Positions 8,279-18,263 are shown, counted from the stretch's first letter. The stretch is 56,810 bases of DNA from Rhodoferax sp. (GCA_013791765.1 VMTC01000133.1:1-56810), one strand, 5' to 3'. Numbers and translations are program-made. The notes: generated from the letters alone by a model not told the origin.

Positions 8279-8885
8279 CGACCACGCCATGGTGCGCCGC
8301 GGCATCCGCGACACGCTGGCGGAGGCTGTCGATATTCAGGTCACCGCTGAAGCCGCCAGCTACGCAGAAGTTCGAGAAGCCATGCGCAACTCTGCCTGCG
8401 ACGTGCTGGTGCTGGACCTGAACTTGCCAGGCAGAGGCGGCATGGAGGTTTTGTCCAGCCTTAAAGACGCCAATTCACCGATCAAGGTGCTGATCGTGTC
8501 CATGTTTCCGGAAGACCAGTACGCCATTCGGTGCTTGCGTGCTGGCGCGCAAGGCTACCTGAACAAGGCCGGCGACCCGGCCGACCTGATCACCGCAGTG
8601 CGCACGGTGGCGCAGGGGCGCAAGTACGTGACCCCCTTAGTTGCCAACATGCTGGTCGAAAGCCTGAACACTCCTGAAAACACGAGCCTGCATGCCGCCT
8701 TGTCAGAGCGCGAACTGCAGACCTTGCTGAAAATCGCATCGGGCAAGCGTCTGGCAGACATTGCCGAAGAGCTCATGCTCAGCCCCAAAACCGTCAGCGT
8801 GTACCGAGCCCGCCTAATGGAGAAACTCAAACTCTCCAACAACGCCGAGCTCACGGTCTACGCCATTCGCAACGAGTTGGTATAA
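8256..8885 (+). CDS. LuxR/NarL-family response regulator
   Basis: A 209-residue protein with an N-terminal receiver (D8/D9 pocket, acceptor D54 in VLDLNLPG) and a C-terminal LuxR-type helix-turn-helix (LSERELQTLLKIASGKRLADIAEEL, then SPKTVSVYRARLMEKL). It is a DNA-binding transcription regulator, very likely phosphorylated by the upstream kinase, whose coding region it overlaps by 23 nt. Targets are unknown. Its end converges on fliR with only 15 nt between stop codons. Confidence 0.93.
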   Translation: MIHVILCDDHAMVRRGIRDTLAEAVDIQVTAEAASYAEVREAMRNSACDVLVLDLNLPGRGGMEVLSSLKDANSPIKVLIVSMFPEDQYAIRCLRAGAQGYLNKAGDPADLITAVRTVAQGRKYVTPLVANMLVESLNTPENTSLHAALSERELQTLLKIASGKRLADIAEELMLSPKTVSVYRARLMEKLKLSNNAELTVYAIRNELV

Positions 8886-8900
8886 CGGCCAGCCAACGGC

Positions 8901-9668
8901 TTACTTGCCGACAAAGATTGCAACCGCCCGGTCCATCAACGCCATGAAGGGCTGATCCAACATCGGCAGGGTCGCGGCAATGCCAATCATGCCGACGGTC
9001 AAGGTGATCGGGAATCCGATGGCATAGATGTTCATCTGGGGTGCCACCCGGGAGACGATACCCAGCGCCAGATTCGCGAACAGCAACATGCCCACCATCG
9101 GCAAGGCAATCCACAGGCCGGTGGCAAACAGGTCCGTTCCCAGGTCATATATTCTCATCTGCCCGACAGCCTGCAAAAAATTCTGATCGACCGGAAATTT
9201 TTCAAAGCTCTTGAGCACCGCCATCAAGACCATCAAGTGACCGTTCATCACGATGAACAAAAAGGCCGCCATATGGCCAAAAAATCGCGCCACGGCGCTC
9301 GATTGGGTATTGAGGGCCGGATTGAAAAACGAGGCAAAGCCCAGCCCCATCTGGAAACCCACCACTTCGCCGGCCAACTCCACGGCGGCAAAGACCACGC
9401 GCACAGTGAACCCAATCGCCAGACCAATACCCACTTGTTGCATGACCGCGCCAAAAGCATCGGGCCCGGTAATGCTGATGACGGGCTGGCCTTGCAGACT
9501 GGGTTGCGCGGCGAGGGCAATAAAAAAAGCCAGCCCGATCCTGGCGCGCAACGGAAAAGCCCTGGAAGAAAAAAGCGGGGCAGAGGTAAAGACCGCCAGC
9601 ACACGCAAAAATGGCCAGATCATCGGCGACAGCCACGCCATCAGCTGGGCTTCGTTGAGCTCGATCAC
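8901..9668 (-). CDS. fliR: FliR, flagellar export gate protein
   Basis: A 255-residue polytopic inner-membrane protein of the FliR/SctT family. Features include the N-terminal WPFLRVLAVFTSAPLFSSRAFPLRARIGLAF and the central VGFQMGLGFASFFNPALNTQSS stretch. With FliP and FliQ it forms the export gate core of the flagellar type III secretion system, through which rod, hook and filament subunits pass. It is the last gene of the leftward flagellar cluster, 16 nt after fliQ. Confidence 0.95.
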   Translation of the reverse strand: MIELNEAQLMAWLSPMIWPFLRVLAVFTSAPLFSSRAFPLRARIGLAFFIALAAQPSLQGQPVISITGPDAFGAVMQQVGIGLAIGFTVRVVFAAVELAGEVVGFQMGLGFASFFNPALNTQSSAVARFFGHMAAFLFIVMNGHLMVLMAVLKSFEKFPVDQNFLQAVGQMRIYDLGTDLFATGLWIALPMVGMLLFANLALGIVSRVAPQMNIYAIGFPITLTVGMIGIAATLPMLDQPFMALMDRAVAIFVGK

Positions 9669-9684
9669 AGCCGCGGCATCCGGC

Positions 9685-9954
9685 TTACATCACTGCCGAC
9701 GGGATCGCTTCAAAGGTGCGGCGAATGTAGTCCACCAGCACACTGAGCATCCAGGGACCGGTCAGCGCAAAAACCGCCATCGCCGCCACCAGCTTGGGCA
9801 CAAAGGCCAGCGTGGCCTCATTAATTTGAGTCACCGCCTGAAACAGGCTGATCAGCAAGCCCACCACCAGCACAACGCCCAGCACCGGCGCCGACACCAT
9901 CAGAAGCATGATCAAAGCCTCCTGGCCCATCGTCAACACCATTTGCGCATTCAT
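9685..9954 (-). CDS. fliQ: FliQ, flagellar export gate protein
   Basis: An 89-residue protein of normal FliQ length with two hydrophobic helices (ALIMLLMVSAPVLGVVLVVGLLISLFQ and LVAAMAVFALTGPWMLSVLVDYI) joined by the conserved AVTQINEATLAFVPK loop. It belongs to the FliP-FliQ-FliR export gate in the flagellar basal body. It lies 8 nt downstream of fliP. Confidence 0.96.
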   Translation of the reverse strand: MNAQMVLTMGQEALIMLLMVSAPVLGVVLVVGLLISLFQAVTQINEATLAFVPKLVAAMAVFALTGPWMLSVLVDYIRRTFEAIPSAVM

Positions 9955-9962
9955 GGGTCACC

Positions 9963-10742
9963 TCAGGTCACAAAACTGGCAGCCAACGAGCCAATCAGCA
10001 AATTCCAGCCGTCGGCCAGCACAAACAGCATCAGTTTGAACGGCAAAGCCACCAGCACGGGCGACAACATCATCATCCCCAGCGACATCAGCACACTGGC
10101 GACCACAATGTCGATCACCAGAAACGGGATGAAGATCATGAAGCCAATCTGGAATGCCGACTTGAGCTCGCTTGTGACAAAGGCCGGCACCAGCACCCGC
10201 ATCGGCACGGCTTGGGCGGTGACGCCTGGTTCGAGTTTGGCCAGTTTGGCAAACAGGGCCAAGTCCGACTGGCGCGTCTGTTTGCTCATGAACTGGCGCA
10301 GCGGGTCTTCAGCTTTGGCCAGCGCCTGCTCAAACGGCATGCCACTGTTGGTGTAGGGCAGGTAAGCATCAGTGTAGACCTTGTCCAGCGTGGGCCCCAT
10401 CACCATAAAAGTCAGAAACAGCGACAGCCCGACGATCACCTGATTGGGCGGTGCCGACTGGGTTCCCAAGGCCTGGCGCATCAGTGACAACACGATTACG
10501 ATGCGTGTGAAGCTGGTCATCATGAGCAAGACGGCCGGCAAAAAAGACAAGGCGGTAAAGAACAAGAGTGTCTGGATCGGCACCGAAAAACTCATGCCCG
10601 AGGGCCCCGTCCCCAGCAGCAAGGGCAACTGCCCGCCGCTCTGGGCCAGCGCCGCCAAAGGGCTCATGAGCGCCAGCATCGCCACGGCCAGCCTGCGACG
10701 CAGCCCCCGATCCGACGCCAAGTACGGCCTTTGAGCGTTCAC
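9963..10742 (-). CDS. fliP: FliP, flagellar export gate protein
   Basis: A 259-residue export gate protein. An N-terminal signal peptide (about residues 15-34, ending ALAQ) is followed by the FliP core: [35 protein letters not shown] and the C-terminal [31 protein letters not shown] chose the GTG at 10742 because a perfect AGGAGG lies 5 nt upstream. A GTG-ATG pair at 10760/10757 would add six residues but has no ribosome-binding site and overlaps the fliO stop. Confidence 0.94.
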   Translation of the reverse strand: MNAQRPYLASDRGLRRRLAVAMLALMSPLAALAQSGGQLPLLLGTGPSGMSFSVPIQTLLFFTALSFLPAVLLMMTSFTRIVIVLSLMRQALGTQSAPPNQVIVGLSLFLTFMVMGPTLDKVYTDAYLPYTNSGMPFEQALAKAEDPLRQFMSKQTRQSDLALFAKLAKLEPGVTAQAVPMRVLVPAFVTSELKSAFQIGFMIFIPFLVIDIVVASVLMSLGMMMLSPVLVALPFKLMLFVLADGWNLLIGSLAASFVT

Positions 10743-10756
10743 TGCATCCTCCTGCA

Positions 10757-11080
10757 TCACAGTTGCGCCGTCGGATACGCCGTCTGCGGGGCCGGACCGG
10801 CTGGCCGCTGCGGCTCCAGCGCAGCACTGTGCAGACAGCTAATGGCTTGCGCCGTCACACCCAGTGTCAACCAGACCCGGGCGCCCTCGGGTCCGACTTC
10901 AACTGTGACCACGCGCTGATGCGGCCCCACAGCCACCGCAGAGATGACGCGCGAGGCGGCGCCCACACCCGCGCCCCCGGCCGCTGTGCGCGCTTGCAGC
11001 CACTTGAGCCCAAATGGCACAAGTGCCAACAGCAGAACGAACAGGCCAACAGAAAGCAGCGCTTGCGTCATTGGTTGCAT
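10757..11080 (-). CDS. fliO: FliO, flagellar export gate assembly protein
   Basis: A 107-residue protein with one N-terminal membrane helix ([22 protein letters not shown]) and a cytoplasmic domain with the FliO pattern [18 protein letters not shown]. FliO helps FliP oligomerise during assembly of the export gate. Sequence conservation in this family is low, so the call rests on the membrane topology, the GPxxRVVxVEVG stretch and its position between fliN and fliP. Its ATG overlaps the fliN stop (ATGA). Confidence 0.85.
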   Translation of the reverse strand: MQPMTQALLSVGLFVLLLALVPFGLKWLQARTAAGGAGVGAASRVISAVAVGPHQRVVTVEVGPEGARVWLTLGVTAQAISCLHSAALEPQRPAGPAPQTAYPTAQL

Positions 11081-11496
11081 CAGCCGCCCTTGCTGACGCG
11101 CCGCAGTCGCTCGGACGGAGTCACCACATCGGTCAGTCGAATGCCAAACTTGTCATTCACGACAACGACCTCGCCTTGCGCAATCAAATAGCCATTCACC
11201 AGTACGTCCATCGGTTCACCGGCCAAGGCATCGAGTTCCACCACCGAGCCTTGTCCCAACTGCAAAATATGTTTGATGGGCACCTTGGTTCGCCCCAGTT
11301 CAACCGAGAGTTGAACCGGAATGTCGAGCACCCGATTGATATCGTTGATCGGCGCGTCCGAAGACGAAAAGGCACGGGATGTGTCACCGGACAGAACCCC
11401 CCCTTGTTCCGGTGCTGGCTCCGCGCTTTTTTGTTCCAGCAAGGCCTCAGCCCAATCGGCCATGCCGTCGTCTTCTGCTTTGTCATCAATTGCCAT
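11080..11496 (-). CDS. fliN: FliN, flagellar motor switch protein
   Basis: A 138-residue protein whose C-terminal half is the SpoA domain: VLDIPVQLSVELGRTKVPIKHILQLGQGSVVELD, then EPMDVLVNGYLIAQGEVVVVNDKFGIRLTDVV. It forms the lower part of the cytoplasmic C-ring with FliM and FliG, binds CheY-phosphate with FliM, and docks FliH of the export apparatus. The N-terminal 60 residues are acidic and variable. It is 3 nt downstream of fliM. Confidence 0.95.
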   Translation of the reverse strand: MAIDDKAEDDGMADWAEALLEQKSAEPAPEQGGVLSGDTSRAFSSSDAPINDINRVLDIPVQLSVELGRTKVPIKHILQLGQGSVVELDALAGEPMDVLVNGYLIAQGEVVVVNDKFGIRLTDVVTPSERLRRVSKGG

Positions 11497-11499
11497 GAC

Positions 11500-12489
11500 T
11501 TATCCTTTCCAGTTGGGGTCATTGCCCCGCAAGCTCTTGTCGATGCGAATTGCATATTTTGCGTTGTGGGTACCATACTGGCATTCAAACACCGGCACAC
11601 TTTCCACCGTCACCTGAATGCGCGATGGACGATCGAGCTCGATAAAGTCCCCGATTTTCATGGCCAGCAACTGCTCCACGGTCGCGTCGGCCCGGGCCAA
11701 CTCAGCCACCAATGTTATTTCAGCAGCCTGAATCTCCTGCGTCAAGACGTTCACCCAGCGCTTGTCAACCTCAATCGAATCACCCTGCGTTGACGAATAC
11801 AGAATGTCGCGAATCGGCTCAAGCGTCGCGTACGGCATGCAAAAGTGAATGGCACCCGCAATCTCGCCAATTTCAAGCTGGAAAGAGGTCGATATCACAA
11901 TCTCGCTGGGCGTGGCAATATTGGCAAACTGCGGCTGCATTTCAGAGCGCTGATACTCCAGCTCCAGCGGATAAACACCTTTCCAGGCCTTCTTGTATTC
12001 GTCCGTGATCACGTCCACCAAGCGGTTGATCACGCGCTGCTCGGTAGCAGAAAAATCACGCCCTTCGATCCGGGCCTGGAACTTGCCGATGCCCCCGTAC
12101 AGCGTATCGATGACGCCAAAAACCAGCGAAGGCTCACAAACAATCATGCCACTGCCACGCAAGGGCCGGATCGCCACAATATTGAAGTTGGTGGGCACTG
12201 CCAGTTCACGCAAGAATGCGCTGTAGCGCTGCACGGTCACGGGCCCGACCGAGATTTCGGGGCTGCGCCGGATGAAGTTGAAAAGCCCGACCCGCAGGTT
12301 GCGCGCAAATCGCTCGTTGACGATCTCCATCGTCGGCATGCGCCCACGAACGATGCGTTCCTGGCTTGAAATGTTGTAGGCACGAACCTCACCCTTCTCG
12401 TGAACTTCCTCAACAAGCTTCTGGCTTTCGCCGGTAACGCCCTCCAGCAGGGCGTCGACCTCTTCCTGGGAAAGAAAGGATTCACTCAT
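11500..12489 (-). CDS. fliM: FliM, flagellar motor switch protein
   Basis: A 329-residue switch protein. The N-terminal MSESFLSQEEVDALLEGV is the conserved CheY-phosphate docking peptide. The middle domain contains GSGMIVCEPSLVFGVIDTLYGG and the C-terminus is a SpoA domain. It forms the C-ring middle layer and sets rotation direction. It is the expected target of the CheY encoded at 5889-6251. Confidence 0.97.
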   Translation of the reverse strand: MSESFLSQEEVDALLEGVTGESQKLVEEVHEKGEVRAYNISSQERIVRGRMPTMEIVNERFARNLRVGLFNFIRRSPEISVGPVTVQRYSAFLRELAVPTNFNIVAIRPLRGSGMIVCEPSLVFGVIDTLYGGIGKFQARIEGRDFSATEQRVINRLVDVITDEYKKAWKGVYPLELEYQRSEMQPQFANIATPSEIVISTSFQLEIGEIAGAIHFCMPYATLEPIRDILYSSTQGDSIEVDKRWVNVLTQEIQAAEITLVAELARADATVEQLLAMKIGDFIELDRPSRIQVTVESVPVFECQYGTHNAKYAIRIDKSLRGNDPNWKG

Positions 12490-12510
12490 GAGCCAGCCCC
12501 GTTTGCACCG

Positions 12511-13092
12511 CTATTGCACGATGAAGCTGGAAAACAGCACGCCGACGACCGGCATTTCAGCCTGATCGGCCGCCTTGACCGCCTTCTTCTTGGGTGCGTT
12601 CGAAGCCACATCTGCTGCACCACCAAACGGAATCGAGGTTTCGCGCAAGATGTCTTTTGCCAGCTTTTGTTTGCCCTCTTGACTTAGCAACTCATCGGCG
12701 GTGCGCTGCGAGATCAGCATCAGGATGCTGCTGCGTATAGTTGGCAAATAGACCTTGACCGAGTCTCCCGCCTTGGCATCGAGCACCTGCAAAGTGATGC
12801 CCACCTGCGCCACCTTCTCGCCGCCCGGGTCAGCCAGGTTCACCACCATATTGTCCAGCGGCAGGTAGACCGGAGGCCCTTTGGGCACGGCATGGGCCGC
12901 CGCTGCAGGCGCACCGTCTGCGCCCTCCAAAGCGGCAGCGCGTTGCTTGCTGATAAAGTAAAAAGCCACGCCGCCCACCAAAGCCAACAATAGCACCACC
13001 GCCAGGATGATGATCAGCTTTTTCTTGCCCTTGGCCGGTTTTTTTACGGGTTCGTCCGCTTCAGGCTTTGCTGCCTCAGGTTTGGTCGCCAC
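12511..13092 (-). CDS. fliL: FliL, flagellar basal body-associated protein
   Basis: A 193-residue single-pass membrane protein. It has a Lys-rich cytoplasmic start (KPAKGKKK), a transmembrane helix (LIIILAVVLLLALVGGVAFYF) and a periplasmic FliL domain with YLPLDNMVVNLADPGGEKVAQVGITLQV. FliL surrounds the stator units and helps torque generation. It is somewhat long because of an Ala/Lys/Glu-rich N-terminus and a spacer after the helix. It is preceded by a 112-nt gap after fliK, long enough for its own promoter. Confidence 0.93.
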   Translation of the reverse strand: MATKPEAAKPEADEPVKKPAKGKKKLIIILAVVLLLALVGGVAFYFISKQRAAALEGADGAPAAAAHAVPKGPPVYLPLDNMVVNLADPGGEKVAQVGITLQVLDAKAGDSVKVYLPTIRSSILMLISQRTADELLSQEGKQKLAKDILRETSIPFGGAADVASNAPKKKAVKAADQAEMPVVGVLFSSFIVQ

Positions 13093-13204
13093 TGGATTTC
13101 CTTGAACAAATTGAATGAGAGAGCATTATTGAGCACATTCACGACCATAAGCGCTAAATCAGTCGTCAGAAAGCATTGCTTTGAGCAGTTTCTCGCCTGC
13201 GTCT

Positions 13205-14713
13205 TTACACAAACATATCCAGTGCCCGGCCCACCGCAGGGTTGAGCCGCTGGCGCCCGGGTACTGGCCCCGCTTCTGGGGTGATCAAGCTGGCCTGGCC
13301 GCTCTGACGGCGGCCCCCGCGATCACGTTGCTCCTGGGCGCCTGCGCCATTGCCATTCTGACCCGATCCGCCCACCGACACGCCTGACAACTCCAAGCCT
13401 TCGCTCTTCAAGACCTCTTTCAGGTGGGCCAGCGCCCCTTCGAGCATCTGACGAATTTCAGGCTGGTCGGTGCGAAAGCCAATGTGCGCCTGATCCCCTT
13501 TGAGCGAGATTCTCACCGCAACGGCTTCATCACCGAAACCTTCGAGCTTCAGCTCCGCGTTTTGAATGCCTTGCGTTGTCCAATAACTCACCGTGTCGGC
13601 CACCATCGACTCGAGCGACTGGGTCGGCGTGCTGACCAAGACCGCAGACGCGCTGACACGGCTACTCGCCAGCAGGGCCTGATGACCCCAGGCGCCCTCG
13701 ACTCCAGCGCTGGCCGTCAAGCCGGAAAACTTGTTGGCAAAGCGCTGTGCTGGCCTGTGCAAGGTGTCAGCGATTTCGCTGCTCAACACGCCCCCGGCCA
13801 GCACCGGTTCGCTCGTAGCCAGGTCAGCGCGACCCGTTCGCGGGAGTCCGCGCGCATCGCTCACCGCGGTGGCCAGACCGGAGCGAAATCCGCTGCCCTT
13901 GAGGTTGGCGGACGCGCCGGACAGGCGCTGAACCGTTTGCTCCAGCATCGCATTGACGCCCTGACCGGCGTCTGCCGGTGCGCTGGCGGCCAGCGCAGCA
14001 GCGGCCAGCGGTGACTCTGCTTTACCCTTGGCGCTCGCGCCACCGGCATTGCGTGCACTGGCCTTGGCTGCCGACGTTGGGCCCGTATTGGCAGGCGTTA
14101 GCACATCAGCAGCGAGCTGCCCGAGGACGCCCGTCGCAGGAGGCAAACCATCTGGCACCGGCAAGACCGGCACCGCGCCACCTGCTGGTGCCAATGCTGG
14201 TGCCAATGCTGGTGCCAATGCTGGTGCCAATGCTGGTGCTGGTGCTGGTGCTGGTGCTGGTGCCAATTCCAATGCAGTTGCCGGCAGTCCTGACGACGCC
14301 ATCGCTCCATTGGCAAGCTGGTCCGGCGCATTCACTGAAGCAACACTGGCGCCACCGCCACCACCACCGCCACCGCCGGCGCCGGCTTGCGCCAGCAGCA
14401 TGGCGAGTTCATCGGGTAAGGCGGTAGCGGGTAGATCGATAGCGTCGGGGCTCAAACCAGCGACCACATTGGGGAGTTCGGGCGTGAGGCCGGGCAGGAC
14501 CAGACCGGGCTGCGGGTCCGCCCCTGTGGTACCCAACTCTGTTCCCAGCTCCGCAGCGGGCTCCAGGGCAGTCATCAGCGCCAGAAAGCCCGCGCCGGCG
14601 AAGCCCCCGGCATCATCTTCCGACTTGAGCTGAGCTTTGCCCTTGGCGCTGCCACTTTCCACGGCACCGAGCATTTTGGGGCTGCTGGTCGCGTTACTTG
14701 ATTCAATACTCAT
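13205..14713 (-). CDS. fliK: FliK, flagellar hook-length control protein
   Basis: A 502-residue secreted ruler and substrate-switch protein. The long low-complexity Ala/Pro/Gly region contains a nine-glycine run and an Ala-Pro tandem repeat (roughly residues 149-176). The C-terminal Flg_hook domain is recognisable from LKLEGFGDEAVAVRISLKGDQAHIGFRTDQPEIRQML. It measures the hook and then switches export from hook to filament subunits. The DNA for the Ala-Pro tract is a 12-bp/6-bp tandem repeat, so ruler length could vary between strains. Its start overlaps fliJ by 4 nt. Confidence 0.93.
   Translation of the reverse strand: MSIESSNATSSPKMLGAVESGSAKGKAQLKSEDDAGGFAGAGFLALMTALEPAAELGTELGTTGADPQPGLVLPGLTPELPNVVAGLSPDAIDLPATALPDELAMLLAQAGAGGGGGGGGGASVASVNAPDQLANGAMASSGLPATALELAPAPAPAPAPALAPALAPALAPALAPAGGAVPVLPVPDGLPPATGVLGQLAADVLTPANTGPTSAAKASARNAGGASAKGKAESPLAAAALAASAPADAGQGVNAMLEQTVQRLSGASANLKGSGFRSGLATAVSDARGLPRTGRADLATSEPVLAGGVLSSEIADTLHRPAQRFANKFSGLTASAGVEGAWGHQALLASSRVSASAVLVSTPTQSLESMVADTVSYWTTQGIQNAELKLEGFGDEAVAVRISLKGDQAHIGFRTDQPEIRQMLEGALAHLKEVLKSEGLELSGVSVGGSGQNGNGAGAQEQRDRGGRRQSGQASLITPEAGPVPGRQRLNPAVGRALDMFV
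14184..14267. repeat. Tandem repeat in fliK (12-bp units, then 6-bp units)
   Basis: On the plus strand GCTGGTGCCAAT is repeated four times, then the shorter GCTGGT unit is repeated, ending in one more GGTGCCAAT. All units are multiples of 3, so copy-number change alters the length of the Ala-Pro tract of FliK without breaking the frame. Confidence 0.85.
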
Positions 14714-15177
14714 AACTGATCTCCGCTGAATTGGTCGCCGGTGCTTCGGCGTGTCTGCAAAGCGGCAAACTCATCCATTTGCTTCTGTTCACGCCGCGAT
14801 TGAATCAACGCCAGATCGGCCTGCTTTCTTTTCAAAACCTGCTGCAAACTGAGCAGCCGAAATTCGGCCTCCAGTACCAGTCGCTTGGCATGCTCCAACT
14901 TGCGACTCTCATTGGCCAGCACCCCCTGCTGCAGCCCGATGGCCTGCTGCAAACGATCAAGGAACTGGTAGTGGTGGCGCAGCAACTCAGGCGTCGTGCC
15001 GCTCTGGGCTGCCTTGGTCCAGCGCGATGCGGTCTCTGCTGCATAGACTTCAAGCTGACTCATCTGGTCTTGCGCAAACCGGCAAGCACTTTCCAGCCGC
15101 ATCAAGCCCTGTGCCACTTCGTCGCGTTTTTGCGTGGCCAAATCAATCGCCAGCAAAAAACTCCTGACGGCACTCAT
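14710..15177 (-). CDS. fliJ: FliJ, flagellar export chaperone-cycling protein
   Basis: A 155-residue, almost entirely helical protein rich in Gln, Leu and Glu with heptad-like spacing ([30 protein letters not shown]). This is typical of the FliJ antiparallel coiled coil. It inserts into the FliI hexamer like a gamma subunit and couples proton-driven export via FlhA. Length and position right after fliI agree with FliJ. Coding regions overlap by 4 nt on both sides. Confidence 0.9.
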   Translation of the reverse strand: MSAVRSFLLAIDLATQKRDEVAQGLMRLESACRFAQDQMSQLEVYAAETASRWTKAAQSGTTPELLRHHYQFLDRLQQAIGLQQGVLANESRKLEHAKRLVLEAEFRLLSLQQVLKRKQADLALIQSRREQKQMDEFAALQTRRSTGDQFSGDQL

Positions 15178-16589
15178 GCCCCGGCCTCTTTGCTGTCGAT
15201 GGCTTTCGCCATGGCGCGCACACTGGCGTCCATTGTGGTGGCCTCAAACATATCTTGCTGCAAGAAGCTGGCCATGTCCTCGTGCAATCGGATCGCTTCG
15301 TCCAGCGCCGGGTCCGAACCGCCCACATAAGCACCAATCTGCACCAGATCACGGCCTTTTTCATAGCGCGAGTTGATCGCCCGAAAACGCCGCGCCATCT
15401 CGAAGTGCGGCCGTGAAATCACGTTTTGCATCACCCGCGAGGCCGACTGCTCGATGTCGATGGCCGGAAAATGGCCCGACTCGGCCAACGCACGCGAGAG
15501 CACAATGTGCCCGTCAAGAATCGCCCGGGCTGCATCGGCAATCGGGTCCTGCTGGTCATCACCCTCGGACAACACGGTATAAAAGGCGGTGATCGAGCCG
15601 ATCCCATGCAAGCCATTTCCGCTGCGCTCCACCAATTGTGGCAACTTGGCAAAGCAGGACGGCGGATAGCCCTTGGTGGCGGGCGGTTCACCGATGGCGA
15701 GCGCAATTTCACGTTGCGCCATGGCGTAGCGCGTGAGCGAATCCATCAGCAGCAGCACATGCTTGCCCTTGTCACGAAAGCTCTCCGCGATGGCTGTGGC
15801 GTAGGCAGCGCCCTGCATGCGCAACAGGGGCGGGGCGTCGCCAGGCGCGGCCACCACGACCGAACGGGCGCGGCCGTCTTCGCCCAGGATGTCTTCAATG
15901 AATTCCTTGACCTCGCGCCCGCGCTCGCCGATCAAACCAACCACAATCACATCGGCTTTCGTATAGCGGGCCATCATGCCAAGCAACACGCTCTTGCCCA
16001 CACCAGAGCCCGCAAACAGCCCGATGCGCTGGCCGCGGCCAATCGTGAGCAGCGCATTGATGGCGCGCACCCCGGTGTCGAGTTGTTCACGCACCGGCGC
16101 GCGGTCCATCGCATTGATCGGCTGGCGGTCCAGCGGCAGCGCCGTCACGTCCTCAATTGGGCCGCGCCGGTCCATCGGCGCACCCTGGGCGTCCACCACG
16201 CGACCCAGCAAACCCTCGCCCAGCGGCAGGCGCAGCGCGCCATAGCCCGCCATGCGCTCAGCTTGGCGGCGCTCGCCCAAACGCGGCACAGCAATATAAG
16301 CCGCCGCCGGTTCCACGCTGGCGCCACTGGAGAGGCCATGCACGTCGCCAGCCGGCATTAAAAAAGCGCGTTCATTGGAGAAACCCACCACTTCGGCCAG
16401 CACCGGCGCCTGCCCTTTCATGGTCACCAGGCACTGCGAGCCGACGGGCACGCGGATGCCGGTGGCTTCAAGCACCAGGCCGGTTAGCCGCGTCAGCGTG
16501 CCACGAATTTCCAGCGTGCTGCCCGTGCTGACGCGTTTGCGCGCATTGTGCGTAAAGAGCTCCCACTTGAGGCAGGCGTCACTGCTCAT
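15174..16589 (-). CDS. fliI: FliI, flagellum-specific export ATPase
   Basis: A 471-residue RecA-type ATPase related to F1-beta. Walker A is [17 protein letters not shown], Walker B is [19 protein letters not shown], and the family signature is [26 protein letters not shown] beta-barrel domain covers the first ~100 residues. It forms a hexamer under the export gate and unfolds or delivers export substrates. It overlaps fliH by 11 nt and fliJ by 4 nt. Confidence 0.97.
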   Translation of the reverse strand: MSSDACLKWELFTHNARKRVSTGSTLEIRGTLTRLTGLVLEATGIRVPVGSQCLVTMKGQAPVLAEVVGFSNERAFLMPAGDVHGLSSGASVEPAAAYIAVPRLGERRQAERMAGYGALRLPLGEGLLGRVVDAQGAPMDRRGPIEDVTALPLDRQPINAMDRAPVREQLDTGVRAINALLTIGRGQRIGLFAGSGVGKSVLLGMMARYTKADVIVVGLIGERGREVKEFIEDILGEDGRARSVVVAAPGDAPPLLRMQGAAYATAIAESFRDKGKHVLLLMDSLTRYAMAQREIALAIGEPPATKGYPPSCFAKLPQLVERSGNGLHGIGSITAFYTVLSEGDDQQDPIADAARAILDGHIVLSRALAESGHFPAIDIEQSASRVMQNVISRPHFEMARRFRAINSRYEKGRDLVQIGAYVGGSDPALDEAIRLHEDMASFLQQDMFEATTMDASVRAMAKAIDSKEAGA

Positions 16590-17262
16590 GCGGGGGCTCC
16601 TGCCAGGACGACGCCAGCCCCAGGTTGGCGACCGCCCGCTGCCAGCGCTTTTCCAGGGTGCCGTCCACCACGGTGCCCGCCGACTCGACCAGGCAGCCGC
16701 CCCGGCTCATGGCCACATCGGGCACCAGGGTCAAGGACAGCCCTGAGAACTCGTTGCGAATGACCTCTTCGAGCGCGGCCAGGTCGAGCGGGTGCAGGCG
16801 CAGCACCGCACTCTTGCTGTCGGCCACCAGCAGGCCCAACGCCTCGCGCAGCACCGGTTGCACCGCCTTGAGGTCCACCGTCAACTCGCGGCGCAGCACC
16901 TGGCGCGCCAGTTCGCACGCCAATTCCAGCGTGCCTTGCGCCATGACCTGTTCGGCCTCGGCCAGCTGAGCCTGAGCCGCCACTAAAAGCTGCGCAAAGG
17001 CGCGCGCGGCCTCAGCGCCCTGCCCGGCCATAAAGTCAGCGATCTGGTGTTGTGCCTCCACTGTGGCCTGCGCATGCCCCTGGGCAAAGCCCTGGGCATA
17101 GCCCTCCTGCTTGCACGCCTCGTTGCGAAACTCATCGGCGGCTTCGTCGCGCGCCTTGACCTGCGCGGCCAGCAGCAAGGCAGCCGTGTCAACGGAGGCA
17201 AAGCTCCACGGCTCGGCCGCGTCAATCTCTTCGCCGGGGATGAAGCGCGAGTAATTACGCAT
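16579..17262 (-). CDS. fliH: FliH, flagellar export ATPase regulator
   Basis: A 227-residue protein with a central Ala/Gln/Glu-rich helix containing the spaced-glycine pattern ([12 protein letters not shown]) known from FliH/SctL stalk helices. A C-terminal V-ATPase-E-like domain follows ([12 protein letters not shown] through [22 protein letters not shown]). It dimerises, inhibits FliI and anchors it to FliN in the C-ring. It is 2 nt downstream of fliG. Confidence 0.93.
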   Translation of the reverse strand: MRNYSRFIPGEEIDAAEPWSFASVDTAALLLAAQVKARDEAADEFRNEACKQEGYAQGFAQGHAQATVEAQHQIADFMAGQGAEAARAFAQLLVAAQAQLAEAEQVMAQGTLELACELARQVLRRELTVDLKAVQPVLREALGLLVADSKSAVLRLHPLDLAALEEVIRNEFSGLSLTLVPDVAMSRGGCLVESAGTVVDGTLEKRWQRAVANLGLASSWQEPPHEQ

Positions 17263-17264
17263 GC

Positions 17265-18263
17265 TCAGACCATCGCGTCATCGGCGCCACCACCGATCAC
17301 GATGGTGCCTTCATCGGCCAGACGGCGCACTGTTTTCAGAATTTCTTTCTGCTGAGCCTCCACCTCGGACAGCCGCATGGGTCCGCGCGACTCCAGGTCT
17401 TCGCGCAGCGTCTCCGCGGCACGCGAGGACATATTGGCCAGGAACTTCTCTTTGAGCTCGGGCTGTGCACCTTTGAGGGCAACGATCAGCACGTCAGATG
17501 ACACTTCTTTGAGCACCATCTGGATCGCCTTGTCGTCAAGCTTCATCACATCGTCAAAGACAAACATCTTGTCCATGATTTTTTGCGCCAGATCCGGGTC
17601 ATGGTTACGGATCGATTCAATCACCGTGCCCTCAATCGCCGTACCCATCAGATTGATCATTTCGGCCGCTGTCTTAACCCCGCCCAGCGAGGACTTGCGA
17701 ACCTTGTCGCCACCGGCGAGCACCTGGAACAGCACCTCGTTGAGGTCTTTCAATGCGGACGGCTGAATCCCCTCCATGGTGGCCACACGCAGCATCACCT
17801 CATTGCGCTGACGCTCGGCAAAGAACTTGAGCACATCGGCGGCCTGGTCAAAGTCCAGATGCACCAAAATGGCCGCCACAATTTGCGGATGCTCATTGCG
17901 CAGGAGCTCCGCCACAGACGAGGGGTCCATCCATTTCAGGCTCTCGATGCCCGAGACATCGCCGCCCTGCAAAATCCGGTCAATCAACAGCGCCGCCTTG
18001 TCGTCACCGAGCGCGCGCTTGAGGACCGAGCGCACATAGTCGCCGGAATTGGACACCAGCAGACTCTGCGCCGCAGCCACGCCGGTGAAGCGGTCCACCA
18101 CTTCATCGACCCGTTCACGCGTGATGGCCTTGGTCTTGGCAATCGCCTCGCCCAGTTTTTGAACCTCTTTGGGCGACAGATGCTTGAACACTTCGGAGGC
18201 CTCGGCCTCGCCCAGCGACATCATCAAAATAGCGGCGTCCTGGAGTCCGTCTGTTTGAGTCAT
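17265..18263 (-). CDS. fliG: FliG, flagellar motor switch protein
   Basis: A 332-residue protein with the three FliG domains: an N-terminal FliF-binding part (AAILMMSLGEAEASEVFKHLSP), a middle domain with the EHPQ motif (LLRNEHPQIVAAIL), and a C-terminal torque domain with the charged helix near DVLIVALKGAQPELKEKFL. It sits at the top of the C-ring and interacts with the MotA stator. It lies 23 nt downstream of fliF. Confidence 0.97.
   Translation of the reverse strand: MTQTDGLQDAAILMMSLGEAEASEVFKHLSPKEVQKLGEAIAKTKAITRERVDEVVDRFTGVAAAQSLLVSNSGDYVRSVLKRALGDDKAALLIDRILQGGDVSGIESLKWMDPSSVAELLRNEHPQIVAAILVHLDFDQAADVLKFFAERQRNEVMLRVATMEGIQPSALKDLNEVLFQVLAGGDKVRKSSLGGVKTAAEMINLMGTAIEGTVIESIRNHDPDLAQKIMDKMFVFDDVMKLDDKAIQMVLKEVSSDVLIVALKGAQPELKEKFLANMSSRAAETLREDLESRGPMRLSEVEAQQKEILKTVRRLADEGTIVIGGGADDAMV

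Noticed and set aside
12721-12760. GCGTATAGTTGGCAAATAG in fliL as an eighth copy of the 46-nt repeat
   Set aside because: It shares only the ATAG words; the GGGCTAGAGG core and the fixed spacing are absent.
14345-14380. CCACCGCCACCACC-type run as a possible CRISPR or satellite
   Set aside because: It is simply the codon run for nine consecutive glycines in FliK; there are no spacers.
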